A stretch of 64,000 nucleotides of DNA, from assembly GCA_020636075.1 (NCBI GenBank), contig JACJYO010000005.1, positions 62,001 to 126,000 on the forward strand. Direction: 5' to 3'. The notes beneath the pieces were generated by a model that was given only the letters and a program-made list of their open reading frames with translations, had not been told where the DNA came from and did not search any database. Position numbers and translations under genes: made by a program. This DNA is from Lewinellaceae bacterium (GTDB lineage Bacteria; Bacteroidota; Bacteroidia; Chitinophagales; Saprospiraceae). Below, one piece after another: positions 25,683-34,268 of the stretch; the first letter of the stretch is position 1, and every line of letters begins with the position of its first letter.

Positions 25683-26573
25683 TTAATAGTCTTTTACACA
25701 GCGAAATCCGACATGCAGGAGCGCCGTCTCCGGAGTGGAACCGCTCCGGCCGGAAACCCGGTAGCCGTGGCACCAGGCCGGCTCGCAGAGGAAGGAACCG
25801 CCGCGCATGGCTTTTTCGCTTTTTTCATCGGGGGTGAAGTTGGCTGGATCGGCGTTGTATGGCAGTTTCCAGTTGCTGCACCATTCCCAGACGTTGCCGA
25901 CCATGTCTTGCAACCCGAGTTCAGTAGCGCCAAAAGCACCGACGGGAGAGGTGTACTGGTAGCCGTCTTCCACCTGATTGACCCAGGGAAAGATGCCTTG
26001 CCAGATATTGGCTTTGTAGCGGCCGTTCTCTTTGATCTCATTGTCGCCCCAGGGGTAAATATTTTCCCGGATGCGGCCGGCATTGCGGGCAGCGTGCTCC
26101 CATTCGGTTTCGGTTGGGAGGCGCTTACCCGCCCAGTTGCAGTACTGCACTGCATCGTTCCAGGAAACCTGGGTAACCGGGTGGTCGGCTTGCGCCGCGG
26201 GCTTGTCGGGTCCCAGGGGAAATTGCCAGTTCGCACCATCGACCAGGCGCCAGGCTTTTCGTTCGATGTCGAACACCCCGGCATTGCCAAATTGCTCGGC
26301 CTGTGTACGGTAGCCGGTTGCTTCCACAAAAAGCCGAAACTGCCGGACGGTGACCGGGTGGATATCCATAAAAAAGCTGTTGACCTTGTGGATCAGTACC
26401 GGCTTTTCCCAGGCCAGAAAATCCATTGAGCCAACCGGAGTTGTACCACCCGGGATAAAAACCATCCCGTCTTCTGCGACATCCTGGTGCGATACTTCCC
26501 GAGTGCAACACAAGCCGGTGAACAGCACCAGCAGCAGACCGGCAAAAAGCGAAAATTTCATTGTGAAAGCCAT
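25683..26573 (-). CDS. Exported formylglycine-generating enzyme (SUMF1/FGE family)
   Basis: This is a 296-residue protein. ATG 26573 was chosen; ATG 26561 (MKFSLFAGLLLVLFTG) is equally possible. The N-terminus is a signal sequence with cysteines at the cleavage region, so it may be a lipoprotein or periplasmic. The FGE fold is complete: MVFIPGGTTPVGS, HPVTVRQFRLFVEATGY, HPVTQVSWNDAVQYC, GKRLPTETEWEHAAR, YPWGD, DMVGNVWEW. GGSFLCEPAWCHGYR contains both catalytic cysteines (C263 and C268, spaced C-x4-C as in human FGE C336/C341), then GFRC. It should convert the cysteine of type I sulfatases to formylglycine; the exported sulfatase two genes downstream (C81 in CSPTR) is the obvious client. Confidence 0.9.
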   Translation of the reverse strand: MAFTMKFSLFAGLLLVLFTGLCCTREVSHQDVAEDGMVFIPGGTTPVGSMDFLAWEKPVLIHKVNSFFMDIHPVTVRQFRLFVEATGYRTQAEQFGNAGVFDIERKAWRLVDGANWQFPLGPDKPAAQADHPVTQVSWNDAVQYCNWAGKRLPTETEWEHAARNAGRIRENIYPWGDNEIKENGRYKANIWQGIFPWVNQVEDGYQYTSPVGAFGATELGLQDMVGNVWEWCSNWKLPYNADPANFTPDEKSEKAMRGGSFLCEPAWCHGYRVSGRSGSTPETALLHVGFRCVKDY

Positions 26574-26605
26574 ATCAAATTCTTGATTTGTAATTTGTTA
26601 TGACT

Positions 26606-26676
26606 CAAAGGTAGGTGGGTGGCGAGGCCAGGCCGAGCTACGGTTTCCGAACGTAGCGATTGTGTTTCCGAACGTT
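26606..26676 (-). promoter_or_regulatory. LytTR-type paired site 3 with -7 box
   Basis: On the minus strand, half-sites AACGTTCGG (26676-26668) and TACGTTCGG (26655-26647) are 21 bp apart and both fit the LytTR consensus fully. TACCTTTG (26613-26606) is a perfect -7 box 34 bp from the proximal core and 32 bp before the FGE start. The distal half-site overlaps the stop codon of the upstream cyclase gene. Confidence 0.78.
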
Positions 26677-27757
26677 AGCTTTCTTTTTTTTCAATACCGA
26701 AAATGGCAACCTGCTCCTGTTTCCCTTCCAGGATTTCGGCGCGCATGGCCTTCATCTGGAACTGTGCATCCGGCTGGAGGTTTTCTTTGAGCGCAGCGGA
26801 AATCAACAGGCCCTGATTGAGCACGTTGCACTTGCCCTGGATGCGCGCTGCCGTATTGAGCACATCGCCCAAATAGGCAATATCTTTTTTTATTACACCG
26901 ACTTCGGCAACCATCACTTTGCCCAGGTGCATGCCCGCTTTGAAAAAAGGCTGCACCCCGTATTCCGTTTCATAGTAGTCTGCCTTTTTTTGTAAAACCT
27001 GGAGAAAGTCGAAATAGCAGTGCAGGCAGTGATTTTCCGACAGGCCCTTGTCCAGTTCCCAGCTCAAAATCGCCTCGTCGCCGACGTACTGATAGATATC
27101 CACTTTGTGCCGTAGCACGACTTCGGTGAGGTCGAAGAAACAATCCTGAATAAGCCGGGTAAAACGAGCGTGCCCGAGTTTTTCAGCAATGGTGGTAGAC
27201 GAGCGCAAGTCGAGGAACATAAAAATGCGCTGTTCTTCGCGCGGCTGATGGTATTTGCCAATCAGCAGGTTCCAGAGCACGCCAGGGCCGAATTTGTAGT
27301 TCATCTGCCGGATGAAAGAGATGAGAATGCTGACAGTCAGAAAGTGGATGAGCGCCACAAAAAAATTCACGTTGGTGAGCCACTCGCCGACCTGTGCCCA
27401 ATTCTGTTTTCCAAAAATCAATAGTTGGGTCGCTATCACGGCAACTGCCATCATCACCACCGCCAGGAGCAGGTAAAGTGCCGTTTTTAAAAGGATAAGC
27501 CTGCCGTAAGCACGACGTTGGAAGGAAGGGCGCTCAAAAAGGAGTTCAAAGCCACCGTAAAACAAACCGGTCAATACACCAATACCCGCGTGCACCGCGA
27601 GATGCACGGCGCGATTGGGTTGTTTTACAAATTGAACATAGGGGTATTCGTCGATGCCGTACTGGCGTAAAAAATAAAACAGCACCCAGGCAAACACCCA
27701 GATGGCGATCATTTGCAACAAAAAATAAAAAACGGATCTACGGTCTTTTCGAATCAC
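26675..27757 (-). CDS. Membrane-bound class III adenylate/guanylate cyclase
   Basis: This is a 360-residue protein using a GTG start at 27757, preceded by GAAAGG at a good distance; no in-frame ATG precedes the first membrane helix. The N-terminal half has about four transmembrane helices (FYFLLQMIAIWVFAWVLFYFL, AGIGVLTGLFYGGF, ALYLLLAVVMMAVAVIATQLL, FFVALIHFLTVSILISFI). The C-terminal half is a class III cyclase domain: FMFLDLRSSTT gives the first metal aspartate, QYVGDEAILSW the second, and GDVLNTAARIQ the loop near the active site. It should make cAMP or cGMP; the specificity residues cannot be judged safely by eye. It may be read from the small gene at 28325, although a palindromic repeat lies between them. 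Confidence 0.88.
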   Translation of the reverse strand: MIRKDRRSVFYFLLQMIAIWVFAWVLFYFLRQYGIDEYPYVQFVKQPNRAVHLAVHAGIGVLTGLFYGGFELLFERPSFQRRAYGRLILLKTALYLLLAVVMMAVAVIATQLLIFGKQNWAQVGEWLTNVNFFVALIHFLTVSILISFIRQMNYKFGPGVLWNLLIGKYHQPREEQRIFMFLDLRSSTTIAEKLGHARFTRLIQDCFFDLTEVVLRHKVDIYQYVGDEAILSWELDKGLSENHCLHCYFDFLQVLQKKADYYETEYGVQPFFKAGMHLGKVMVAEVGVIKKDIAYLGDVLNTAARIQGKCNVLNQGLLISAALKENLQPDAQFQMKAMRAEILEGKQEQVAIFGIEKKES

Positions 27758-27829
27758 GGCCTTTCGTTTTTCATTGGATTGGATGACTTATGCGAATCAG
27801 GGGTTAAAATAGCAATCATGCCTTTCATT

Positions 27830-27976
27830 AAAGCCCGTAGGGCTGACATTCTTGTAGACCAAGTTACTATCCAGTTTTCCAAACACCGTAGGTGTGCCAT
27901 TATAATGCCGCACCTACGGCGCTTTTATTTTTCTTGTCAAAATCTTTACTACAAAAATGTCAGCTCTACGGGCTTT
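27830..27976. repeat. MITE-like palindromic element, copy 1
   Basis: This 147-bp element is bounded by 21-bp inverted repeats: AAAGCCCGTAGGGCTGACATT at 27830-27850 and its complement at 27956-27976 with one mismatch. Inside, CCGTAGGTGTGCC...GCACCTACGG forms a second palindrome. A second copy lies at 48563-48705. No reading frame is inside. It fills most of the gap between the small gene at 28008 and the cyclase gene. Confidence 0.85.
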
Positions 27977-28007
27977 TGTGGCATAATCCAACCCCTGATA
28001 CGATACC

Positions 28008-28325
28008 TTATTTCAAATTGTACCGGAGCAGGAAGATCTCCATTTCTTCCAGAATTTCCGTTTGGATCGGCAGGAGTTTTGCCTCCTGGTTTGGACTTTT
28101 TTGTCCGGCGGCAATGGTGGCAATACAATCCCGGATAGCCGGGATCGGCTGGTCGCAATCCTGGAAACCCTTCCGGCTGCCTTTGAGCGCATTGAGCATA
28201 TACTTCAATTCAAAAGCGTGCTCCTGATCTATTTTTACAAGTTGTTCTAACTTGCGGATATGGTAATCAAGCAGCTTGTTGAATTCTGCGATAAGCGCAT
28301 TTGGCGATTGGAAATTGATATTCAT
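28008..28325 (-). CDS. Small helical protein of unknown function
   Basis: The start was placed at ATG 28325 (MNINFQSPNALIAEF...), about 105 residues; a longer frame to 28367 would cover the -7 box. The sequence is largely helical and charged, without signal peptide or membrane segment (LIAEFNKLLDYHIRKLEQLV, EILEEMEIFLLRY). I do not recognise a family. Its promoter carries the paired CGTTGGG site shared by the sulfatase, FGE and channel genes, so it belongs to the same predicted regulon. It is divergent from the large kinase gene at 28464, with 138 bp between starts. It could be a cytoplasmic partner of the signalling proteins, but that is a guess from position. Confidence 0.6.
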   Translation of the reverse strand: MNINFQSPNALIAEFNKLLDYHIRKLEQLVKIDQEHAFELKYMLNALKGSRKGFQDCDQPIPAIRDCIATIAAGQKSPNQEAKLLPIQTEILEEMEIFLLRYNLK

Positions 28326-28339
28326 GCGTACTTTTTTAT

Positions 28340-28411
28340 CAAAAATAGCCGCTGCCGACCCCGGCAAACCACTGCGGATTTCCCAACGTTGACCGGCAGT
28401 TTCCCAACGGG
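28340..28411 (-). promoter_or_regulatory. LytTR-type paired site 4 with -7 box
   Basis: On the minus strand, half-sites CCCGTTGGG (28411-28403) and AACGTTGGG (28390-28382) are 21 bp apart. TATTTTTG (28347-28340) is a perfect -7 box 35 bp from the proximal core, 15 bp before the small gene's ATG. The region also lies upstream of the divergent kinase gene at 28464. Confidence 0.72.
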
Positions 28412-28463
28412 ACGGAAATAATGGCGCGAGGTTTTAACTTGCCGATGAAAACGAACACCTCCA

Positions 28464-31400
28464 ATGCACATGACTGAACACAGCATAATTTCGGGTTTGC
28501 ATTTTTTAAAAACCAAGACCGGATGGGTGGAAAAAGCCGCGCCGGGTTTGTTTGCAAGCAGCGCCCCGGTGGAACAGGAGGCATGGACGACGCAGCTGCA
28601 CATGCTGACACCCCGGCAAGTTGATATTGGCGAAACGGTAAACTACCAATACGCAGACGCCGCGTTGGCAGCATTTCCATTCAAGGCTCCGCGCAATACG
28701 TCCGACTTTAAAAAACTGCTGCAACACCTGAAGGCACTGGTTGAAACCCAGACGGTACTGCATGCCCACAAGCTGGCGCTGGGTTTGCTCACACCGGCGC
28801 GCTTGTGCCTCGATGGCAATGGCGAATTGGCCATTATCGGCTGGCACCTTGTGCGTCCCTGGCAAGACAGCCCAAAGTTGCTGCTGCTTGCGCCGACCGA
28901 CCTGGCGTATATGCCGCCGGAATACTCCGATCGCATGACGCAATTGCCCGACCACCGCTCCGACCTGTATTCGCTGGGCGCCTTACTGTATTTCTGGCTC
29001 ACCGGGCAGGCGCCATTTGCCGCTGAGGACAGTATGGCCATGATCCATCAGCACCTGACGATGACTCCGGTTGCACCCGGAATACGAACTGACGGATTGC
29101 CGGTTGTGCTGGAAAAAATTTGCCTGGCGTTGTTGGAAAAAGATCCGGACAACCGCTACCAATCGGCAACCGGCTTGTTGAATGATTTGCAACAGCTGCT
29201 GGACCATCCGGATAAATTGAGCGACTCCGGCTTCCAACTTGCCAAAGCCTATTCTCCAAATACCGTACAAATAAAAAACAAGCTTTATGGCCGAAAGGCC
29301 GAACTTGAACAACTGGAGCAGGCATTTATCAACACCTGTAACGGCATTCCCGGGATGTTGCTCGTGGCGGGGTATTCCGGTGTCGGCAAAACAGCGCTAG
29401 TCCAATCGTGCCAGTCCAATTGGCGTGCAAAAGGCGCCTTTTTCCTGCAAGGAAAATTTGACCAGTACCAAACCATACCTTATTCGGCATTTATTGCTGC
29501 CTTTGAACAATTGGTCCGGCAGCTCCTGTTTTTGCCGGAGCCTGAAATAGCCGCCTGGAAGGAAAAAATCCTGAGCGCCGTGGGCGATAATGCCGGCGTT
29601 CTATTGGAGGTTATTCCAAATCTTGAGTTGTTGCTCGGCCAACAGCCGGCACCTGAAAAACTAAATCCCGTTGAGACTCAAAACCGCTTCACTTTTGTAT
29701 TTCTCCAGTTCATCCGCCTGTTTGCCTCCGACAAGCATCCATTGGTTCTGTTTATCGACGACTGGCAGTGGTGCGACATTCCCTCGATCAAACTGCTGAA
29801 ACTCTTGTCCATGGAAGGCTTGACACATATGCTTTGCGTGGCGGCCTACCGGGATAATGAGGTTGGCGAAGGTCATCCATTTTCCATGTTGCTGCACGAG
29901 TTGAAAGGCAGCGCCTTGCACCTGAAAAAATTGGATATACAGCCCTTACAGGAAAGGCATATCAACCAGTTGGTTTCGGAAGCCCTGGGAGAAGATGTCG
30001 ACTACACGGCCGGGCTTTCAACCATTATTTTTAAGAAAACCGCAGGTAACGCTTTTTATACCCGTCAGTTTTTACAATCACTCTACCAGCGCAAATTACT
30101 CACGTTCAACCATGCCGAGCAACACTGGACCTGGGATGACCAGCAGATCAAAGCAGAAAAAGTATCGGAAAATGTAGTTGGGTTGCTGACGGAAAAGATC
30201 AACCTGTTGCCCGTCAAAGCCCAGTATTTATTGAAAACAGCGGCCTTTGTCGGATCGGAATTTGATACCCGGTTGCTCGCTGTGCTAAGCGGGGTTGCAA
30301 TTGACGAATGTCAGCGCCTGTTGCAGCAAATGGAACAAAATGATCTTGTTTTGCACCTCCGGTCAAGGGAAAATGATGCGACGCAGCACTACCGGTTTTT
30401 ACACGACCGGGTGCAGCAGGCTGCCTATGCGAGCCAACCCCGTCGTTTTCAATTTGATCAAGAACAACTGCACTACTTAATTGGCAAAACGCTGATTACG
30501 GAGGAAGGCTTCGATTATTTTCAACCCAGTGAAAAAGCCGGGCATTTCCTTCGCGCCTTGCCCTTGATTGAGTCGGATTTGCGGGAAGATGTGGCCAACT
30601 TGTTCCTCGAAGCCGGTACCCGGGCCAAAGGCTCAAACTCACCCGATGCTGCGTATACCTATTTTGAAGCCGCCCTAAAACTCCTGAAAAAAGGGAAAAA
30701 CAAAGCAAAGCAGCTGTTGGTATTAACCGGTCTCATGGAATCAGCTTTCCTGCTCAATCGGGTAGACGCTGCCGAAGACTTTGCAAAAAAAGCACTTGCA
30801 CTCGCCTCAGGAACTGTGGAAAAAAGCAAGGTGTATGTGTTGCAGATGTTGTTCTATGAAAGCCTGGCACTCTTCGAGAAAAATATCCACTGTGGCCTGG
30901 AGGCACTTGAGCTGTTCGACATCCGGCTGAAGGAAAAAATGGAGCAAGCCATTCTGGAGACTAACGTTCAGGAAGCTTATTTTGAGTTCAAGCAGTTGAT
31001 CGATGGTAAAGCCCCCCGCGATTTTATGAATATGCCCGAGCTGAAGGATGCGCGTCAAGCCGCCTTGCTCGATGTCTTGGTCAACATGAACGCCTCCGCG
31101 TATTTTGCCGATTTATACCTGTTCGCCTGGTGTACGTTGCGCATGGGCATTCAAACCCTTCGTTATGGAAAGGCAAACTCAACACCTTTTGTTTTCAACT
31201 TCCTGGGCTCGCTGTTGGTGGCCCTGTACAAGGAGTTTGACCTGGGCTATGCCTTCGGCAAAACAGGTATTGACATGATGCGGCATCTGGATAGCCAGCG
31301 GTATACATGCCGGACACTTTCCATATTCACCATTTTCATCCAACACTTCAAAGAACCCATACTGAATGGCTTACCTAACCTGAAAGAATCTGTTCATAGT

Positions 31401-34268
31401 GGTCTCGAAACAGGCGATCTGCCTTATGCGGGCTATTCCATGTATGCGCAGGTACGGGATAGTTTTCTTGCTGCACCTTCGCTGGCAGAGGTTATGGAGC
31501 GTTGTCAGGCGTCCATTGGGTTTATGGAAAAAATCCAGAACCCGGGCCTGCTGGCCCTGATGAAATTGTTTCGCGCCAACCTGCGGCTGCTCACCGGCGG
31601 TTACGACGCCATCACGGCCAAAGAGGAAAAAGAGAGCCTGCAATTTTTACTCGACATCATGTTTTTTACCGCTGTCTCCCATCACTATATTTTTAAAAGT
31701 TGGGCGCTTTGCATCCTCAATCGGTATGATGAAGCTTTAGCCATCCTGGAAGAAAATCAGCGCGTACTTATTTATGCGTCTTCTCAGCCACATGTGCCCA
31801 AGCATCATTTTTTGCAATCACTGGCATTGTTGCAAGGCCGGGAAAAGCAGACAAGCCAGGAGCAGAAAATCATCGAACAAAACCAACAGATACTCAAACA
31901 GTGGTCGGGTAGTATGCCCGAAAATTTCGCCGCGGAATTCCACCTTATTGAAGCCCTTCGGAATCAAAAAACCGGCGATTTCAACAAAGTATTAGATGAA
32001 CTTGACAATGCCCTGGGTTGGGCAAAAACCGGTGGCTTGAACGGGATAGAAGCCATGGCGTTTGAGCATGGCGCTCAGCTGTTGTCGCAAAAGAACCTGC
32101 CTGCTTTATCTGCTTTGTACGAAAGGGAAGCCGCAAACTGCTATGCCCAGTGGGGTGCCAATGAAAAAGTCAACCTGTTTCATCGCAGTCAGTCTGCCAA
32201 TGAACGCACTATCCAGACTTCGGCGCCGGCGTTGGATTATGATTCCCACTCCATGCTCAAAGCAACGCAGTCCATATCCGCAGAGGTTAGTTTGCAGGGA
32301 TTAGTAAAAAGCTTGTTGCGTATTGTTTTGGAAAATGCCGGGGCTATGAAGGGCGTACTGGTACTGAACGAAGCGAATAACCTGTATGTAGAAGCGGAAA
32401 TGAACCTTGGCGAAGGAACTTTTAATGCCGCGCAGCAGGTAAAGTTGGAACAGTCTACAGCCGTTCCGGGGCAACTTATCAGTTATGTGGCCCGATCCGC
32501 AAAGGAGCTTGTGCTCAACCACCCCGATCAGTTTGACGAGATTAAGGATAGTTATTTTGAAAAATCAGCTGCCAAATCCGTGCTGGCCATGCCCATCCGA
32601 CAGCAACAGGAATTGATCGGAGTTTTGTATTTGGAAAATGATCAATTGCCCGGAATCTTTAAAGAAAGTCGCTTGCAGGTACTGCGCGCCATCGCATCAC
32701 AGGCAGCCATTTCCATTACAAACGCCCGTCTGTATGAACAATCGGTACAACTCAACCGCGAGCTGAGCACCTCCCGGGAAGAACTCAGCAAAATGAATGA
32801 ATTACTCGAAGAGCGCATCCGCGACCGAACCCGGGTACTTCGGGAAGAGGTTGAAATTCGAAAAAAGGTAGAAGCCGAGCTCCAGGTGGCAAAAGAAGCC
32901 GCCGATAGCGCCAACCAGGCCAAGTCGCAATTTTTGGCCAATATGAGCCACGAGATCCGTTCGCCGTTGAATGCCATTGTTGGGTTTTCCCAAATTCTTA
33001 TCAATCAAAGTCGCAAGCAGGATCTTCCCGAAAACTTCAAAAAGTATTTAAGCAATATCAACATCAGCGGGCAGCACCTTTCCGAACTGATCAATGATAT
33101 TCTCGACCTGTCAAAAATCGAGGCAGGCAAGATGACCCTTTCGGAAGAAGACCTCAACCTCAAACAGCTGATCCAGTCCATTTACCACATCAACAAAGCG
33201 ACGGCAAAAGACAAAGGCATTGCGCTGCACTACGATATCGAGCCTGCAACCCCGCAGTTCATCCGCTCGGGCCGTAGCAAGTTGAAACAGATCCTGATGA
33301 ACCTGTTGAGCAATGCCATAAAATTCACGCCGGCTGGAAAAAACATTTTCCTGAAAGCAGGGTTCCGCGACGATTTCATAATTCTGGAAGTACGCGATGA
33401 AGGAATCGGCATTGACCCGGATAAACAAGCCGCTGTATTTGATCCGTTTGTGCAAGCCGACGCCAGCGTGACCCGGGAATACGGTGGCACAGGACTTGGA
33501 CTTGCCATCACCAAAAAAATGGCGGAACTACTCGGCGGCCAAATTGAACTGGAAAGCACTCCGGGTAAAGGCTCCCTGTTTCGGGTACAGATTCCATACC
33601 TGGCCCCGGAACGCACGGGTACGCAAGGTGCTGAGATTGTACTCGACAACATTAAGATCCCGAAACAGGCGCGCATCCTCGTGGTGGAAGACAACCCCAT
33701 GAATCAGGAAATGATCAAAGCCATTTTTAATGAAATGCACCACGATATTCTCGTGGCCAACGACGGCATCGAAGGCGTCAAACTCGCCGCCCGTTATCAA
33801 CCCAACCTGATCTTTATGGATATTCACATGCCCGGCATGGACGGTTATGAGGCCATGCGTGTGATCCGCCAGAGCGATACCCAAACACCGATCATTGCCT
33901 TGTCGGCCGATGCGTTTAAAGAACAACAGGAACAGGCACTGGCGTCGGGATTTTCGGGCTACCTTACGAAGCCCATCCAATTGGAGGCCCTCATCGATTG
34001 CCTGCGTACCCACCTGATCAAGGGTGTGAAAGAAGAGACCCCAAGCGATAAACCCCTGACACGGGATGCCCAAAAACGCTTAAAAACTGCCCTGCAAGCG
34101 CTTGCAGAAACACCAATTTATGAAACGGAGAAACTGGTAGGGTTGGTAGAACCGCTGACCGAACTGGTTCCGGCCAACTGGCAGGAAGCCATGCTGGACG
34201 CAATTTATGCGGGCAATGAGGCGGGTTTTGAGCAACTGCTAAATCAAATGAAAAACAATCTGGAGTAA
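28464..34268 (+). CDS. Giant hybrid sensor kinase: Ser/Thr pseudokinase, AAA ATPase, GAF, histidine kinase, receiver
   Basis: This is a 1934-residue cytoplasmic protein; ATG 28470 is an alternative start. Residues about 1-250 resemble the C-lobe of a Ser/Thr kinase (YMPPEY as APE motif, HRSDLYSLGALLYFWLTGQAPF). The catalytic loop reads HAHKLALGLLTPARL instead of HRDLKxxN and the DFG position reads IGW, so it is probably a pseudokinase. A STAND/AAA module follows (GYSGVGKTALV P-loop; LVLFIDDWQWCD Walker B), then a helical repeat region to about residue 1200, GAF (about 1250-1400), a coiled coil, HisKA (FLANMSHEIRSPLNAIVGFSQIL), HATPase (GTGLGLAITKKM) and a receiver (ILVVEDNPMNQEM, FMDIHMPGMDGYEAM). 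Its stop overlaps the next gene's start (TAATG), so translation is coupled to a second kinase. Confidence 0.9.
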   Translation: MHMTEHSIISGLHFLKTKTGWVEKAAPGLFASSAPVEQEAWTTQLHMLTPRQVDIGETVNYQYADAALAAFPFKAPRNTSDFKKLLQHLKALVETQTVLHAHKLALGLLTPARLCLDGNGELAIIGWHLVRPWQDSPKLLLLAPTDLAYMPPEYSDRMTQLPDHRSDLYSLGALLYFWLTGQAPFAAEDSMAMIHQHLTMTPVAPGIRTDGLPVVLEKICLALLEKDPDNRYQSATGLLNDLQQLLDHPDKLSDSGFQLAKAYSPNTVQIKNKLYGRKAELEQLEQAFINTCNGIPGMLLVAGYSGVGKTALVQSCQSNWRAKGAFFLQGKFDQYQTIPYSAFIAAFEQLVRQLLFLPEPEIAAWKEKILSAVGDNAGVLLEVIPNLELLLGQQPAPEKLNPVETQNRFTFVFLQFIRLFASDKHPLVLFIDDWQWCDIPSIKLLKLLSMEGLTHMLCVAAYRDNEVGEGHPFSMLLHELKGSALHLKKLDIQPLQERHINQLVSEALGEDVDYTAGLSTIIFKKTAGNAFYTRQFLQSLYQRKLLTFNHAEQHWTWDDQQIKAEKVSENVVGLLTEKINLLPVKAQYLLKTAAFVGSEFDTRLLAVLSGVAIDECQRLLQQMEQNDLVLHLRSRENDATQHYRFLHDRVQQAAYASQPRRFQFDQEQLHYLIGKTLITEEGFDYFQPSEKAGHFLRALPLIESDLREDVANLFLEAGTRAKGSNSPDAAYTYFEAALKLLKKGKNKAKQLLVLTGLMESAFLLNRVDAAEDFAKKALALASGTVEKSKVYVLQMLFYESLALFEKNIHCGLEALELFDIRLKEKMEQAILETNVQEAYFEFKQLIDGKAPRDFMNMPELKDARQAALLDVLVNMNASAYFADLYLFAWCTLRMGIQTLRYGKANSTPFVFNFLGSLLVALYKEFDLGYAFGKTGIDMMRHLDSQRYTCRTLSIFTIFIQHFKEPILNGLPNLKESVHSGLETGDLPYAGYSMYAQVRDSFLAAPSLAEVMERCQASIGFMEKIQNPGLLALMKLFRANLRLLTGGYDAITAKEEKESLQFLLDIMFFTAVSHHYIFKSWALCILNRYDEALAILEENQRVLIYASSQPHVPKHHFLQSLALLQGREKQTSQEQKIIEQNQQILKQWSGSMPENFAAEFHLIEALRNQKTGDFNKVLDELDNALGWAKTGGLNGIEAMAFEHGAQLLSQKNLPALSALYEREAANCYAQWGANEKVNLFHRSQSANERTIQTSAPALDYDSHSMLKATQSISAEVSLQGLVKSLLRIVLENAGAMKGVLVLNEANNLYVEAEMNLGEGTFNAAQQVKLEQSTAVPGQLISYVARSAKELVLNHPDQFDEIKDSYFEKSAAKSVLAMPIRQQQELIGVLYLENDQLPGIFKESRLQVLRAIASQAAISITNARLYEQSVQLNRELSTSREELSKMNELLEERIRDRTRVLREEVEIRKKVEAELQVAKEAADSANQAKSQFLANMSHEIRSPLNAIVGFSQILINQSRKQDLPENFKKYLSNINISGQHLSELINDILDLSKIEAGKMTLSEEDLNLKQLIQSIYHINKATAKDKGIALHYDIEPATPQFIRSGRSKLKQILMNLLSNAIKFTPAGKNIFLKAGFRDDFIILEVRDEGIGIDPDKQAAVFDPFVQADASVTREYGGTGLGLAITKKMAELLGGQIELESTPGKGSLFRVQIPYLAPERTGTQGAEIVLDNIKIPKQARILVVEDNPMNQEMIKAIFNEMHHDILVANDGIEGVKLAARYQPNLIFMDIHMPGMDGYEAMRVIRQSDTQTPIIALSADAFKEQQEQALASGFSGYLTKPIQLEALIDCLRTHLIKGVKEETPSDKPLTRDAQKRLKTALQALAETPIYETEKLVGLVEPLTELVPANWQEAMLDAIYAGNEAGFEQLLNQMKNNLE

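Noticed and set aside
27830..27976. Cloverleaf-like folding suggesting a tRNA or small structured RNA gene
   Set aside because: There are no tRNA consensus positions (TTCGA loop, CCA end). A second copy with conserved palindromic ends at 48563 marks it as a repeat element.
28464..28530. LytTR-type site 4 also driving the divergent giant kinase gene
   Set aside because: The half-sites are oriented towards the minus-strand gene, and I found no TAnnTTTG box at the conserved distance on the plus strand. Only the small gene is assigned to it.
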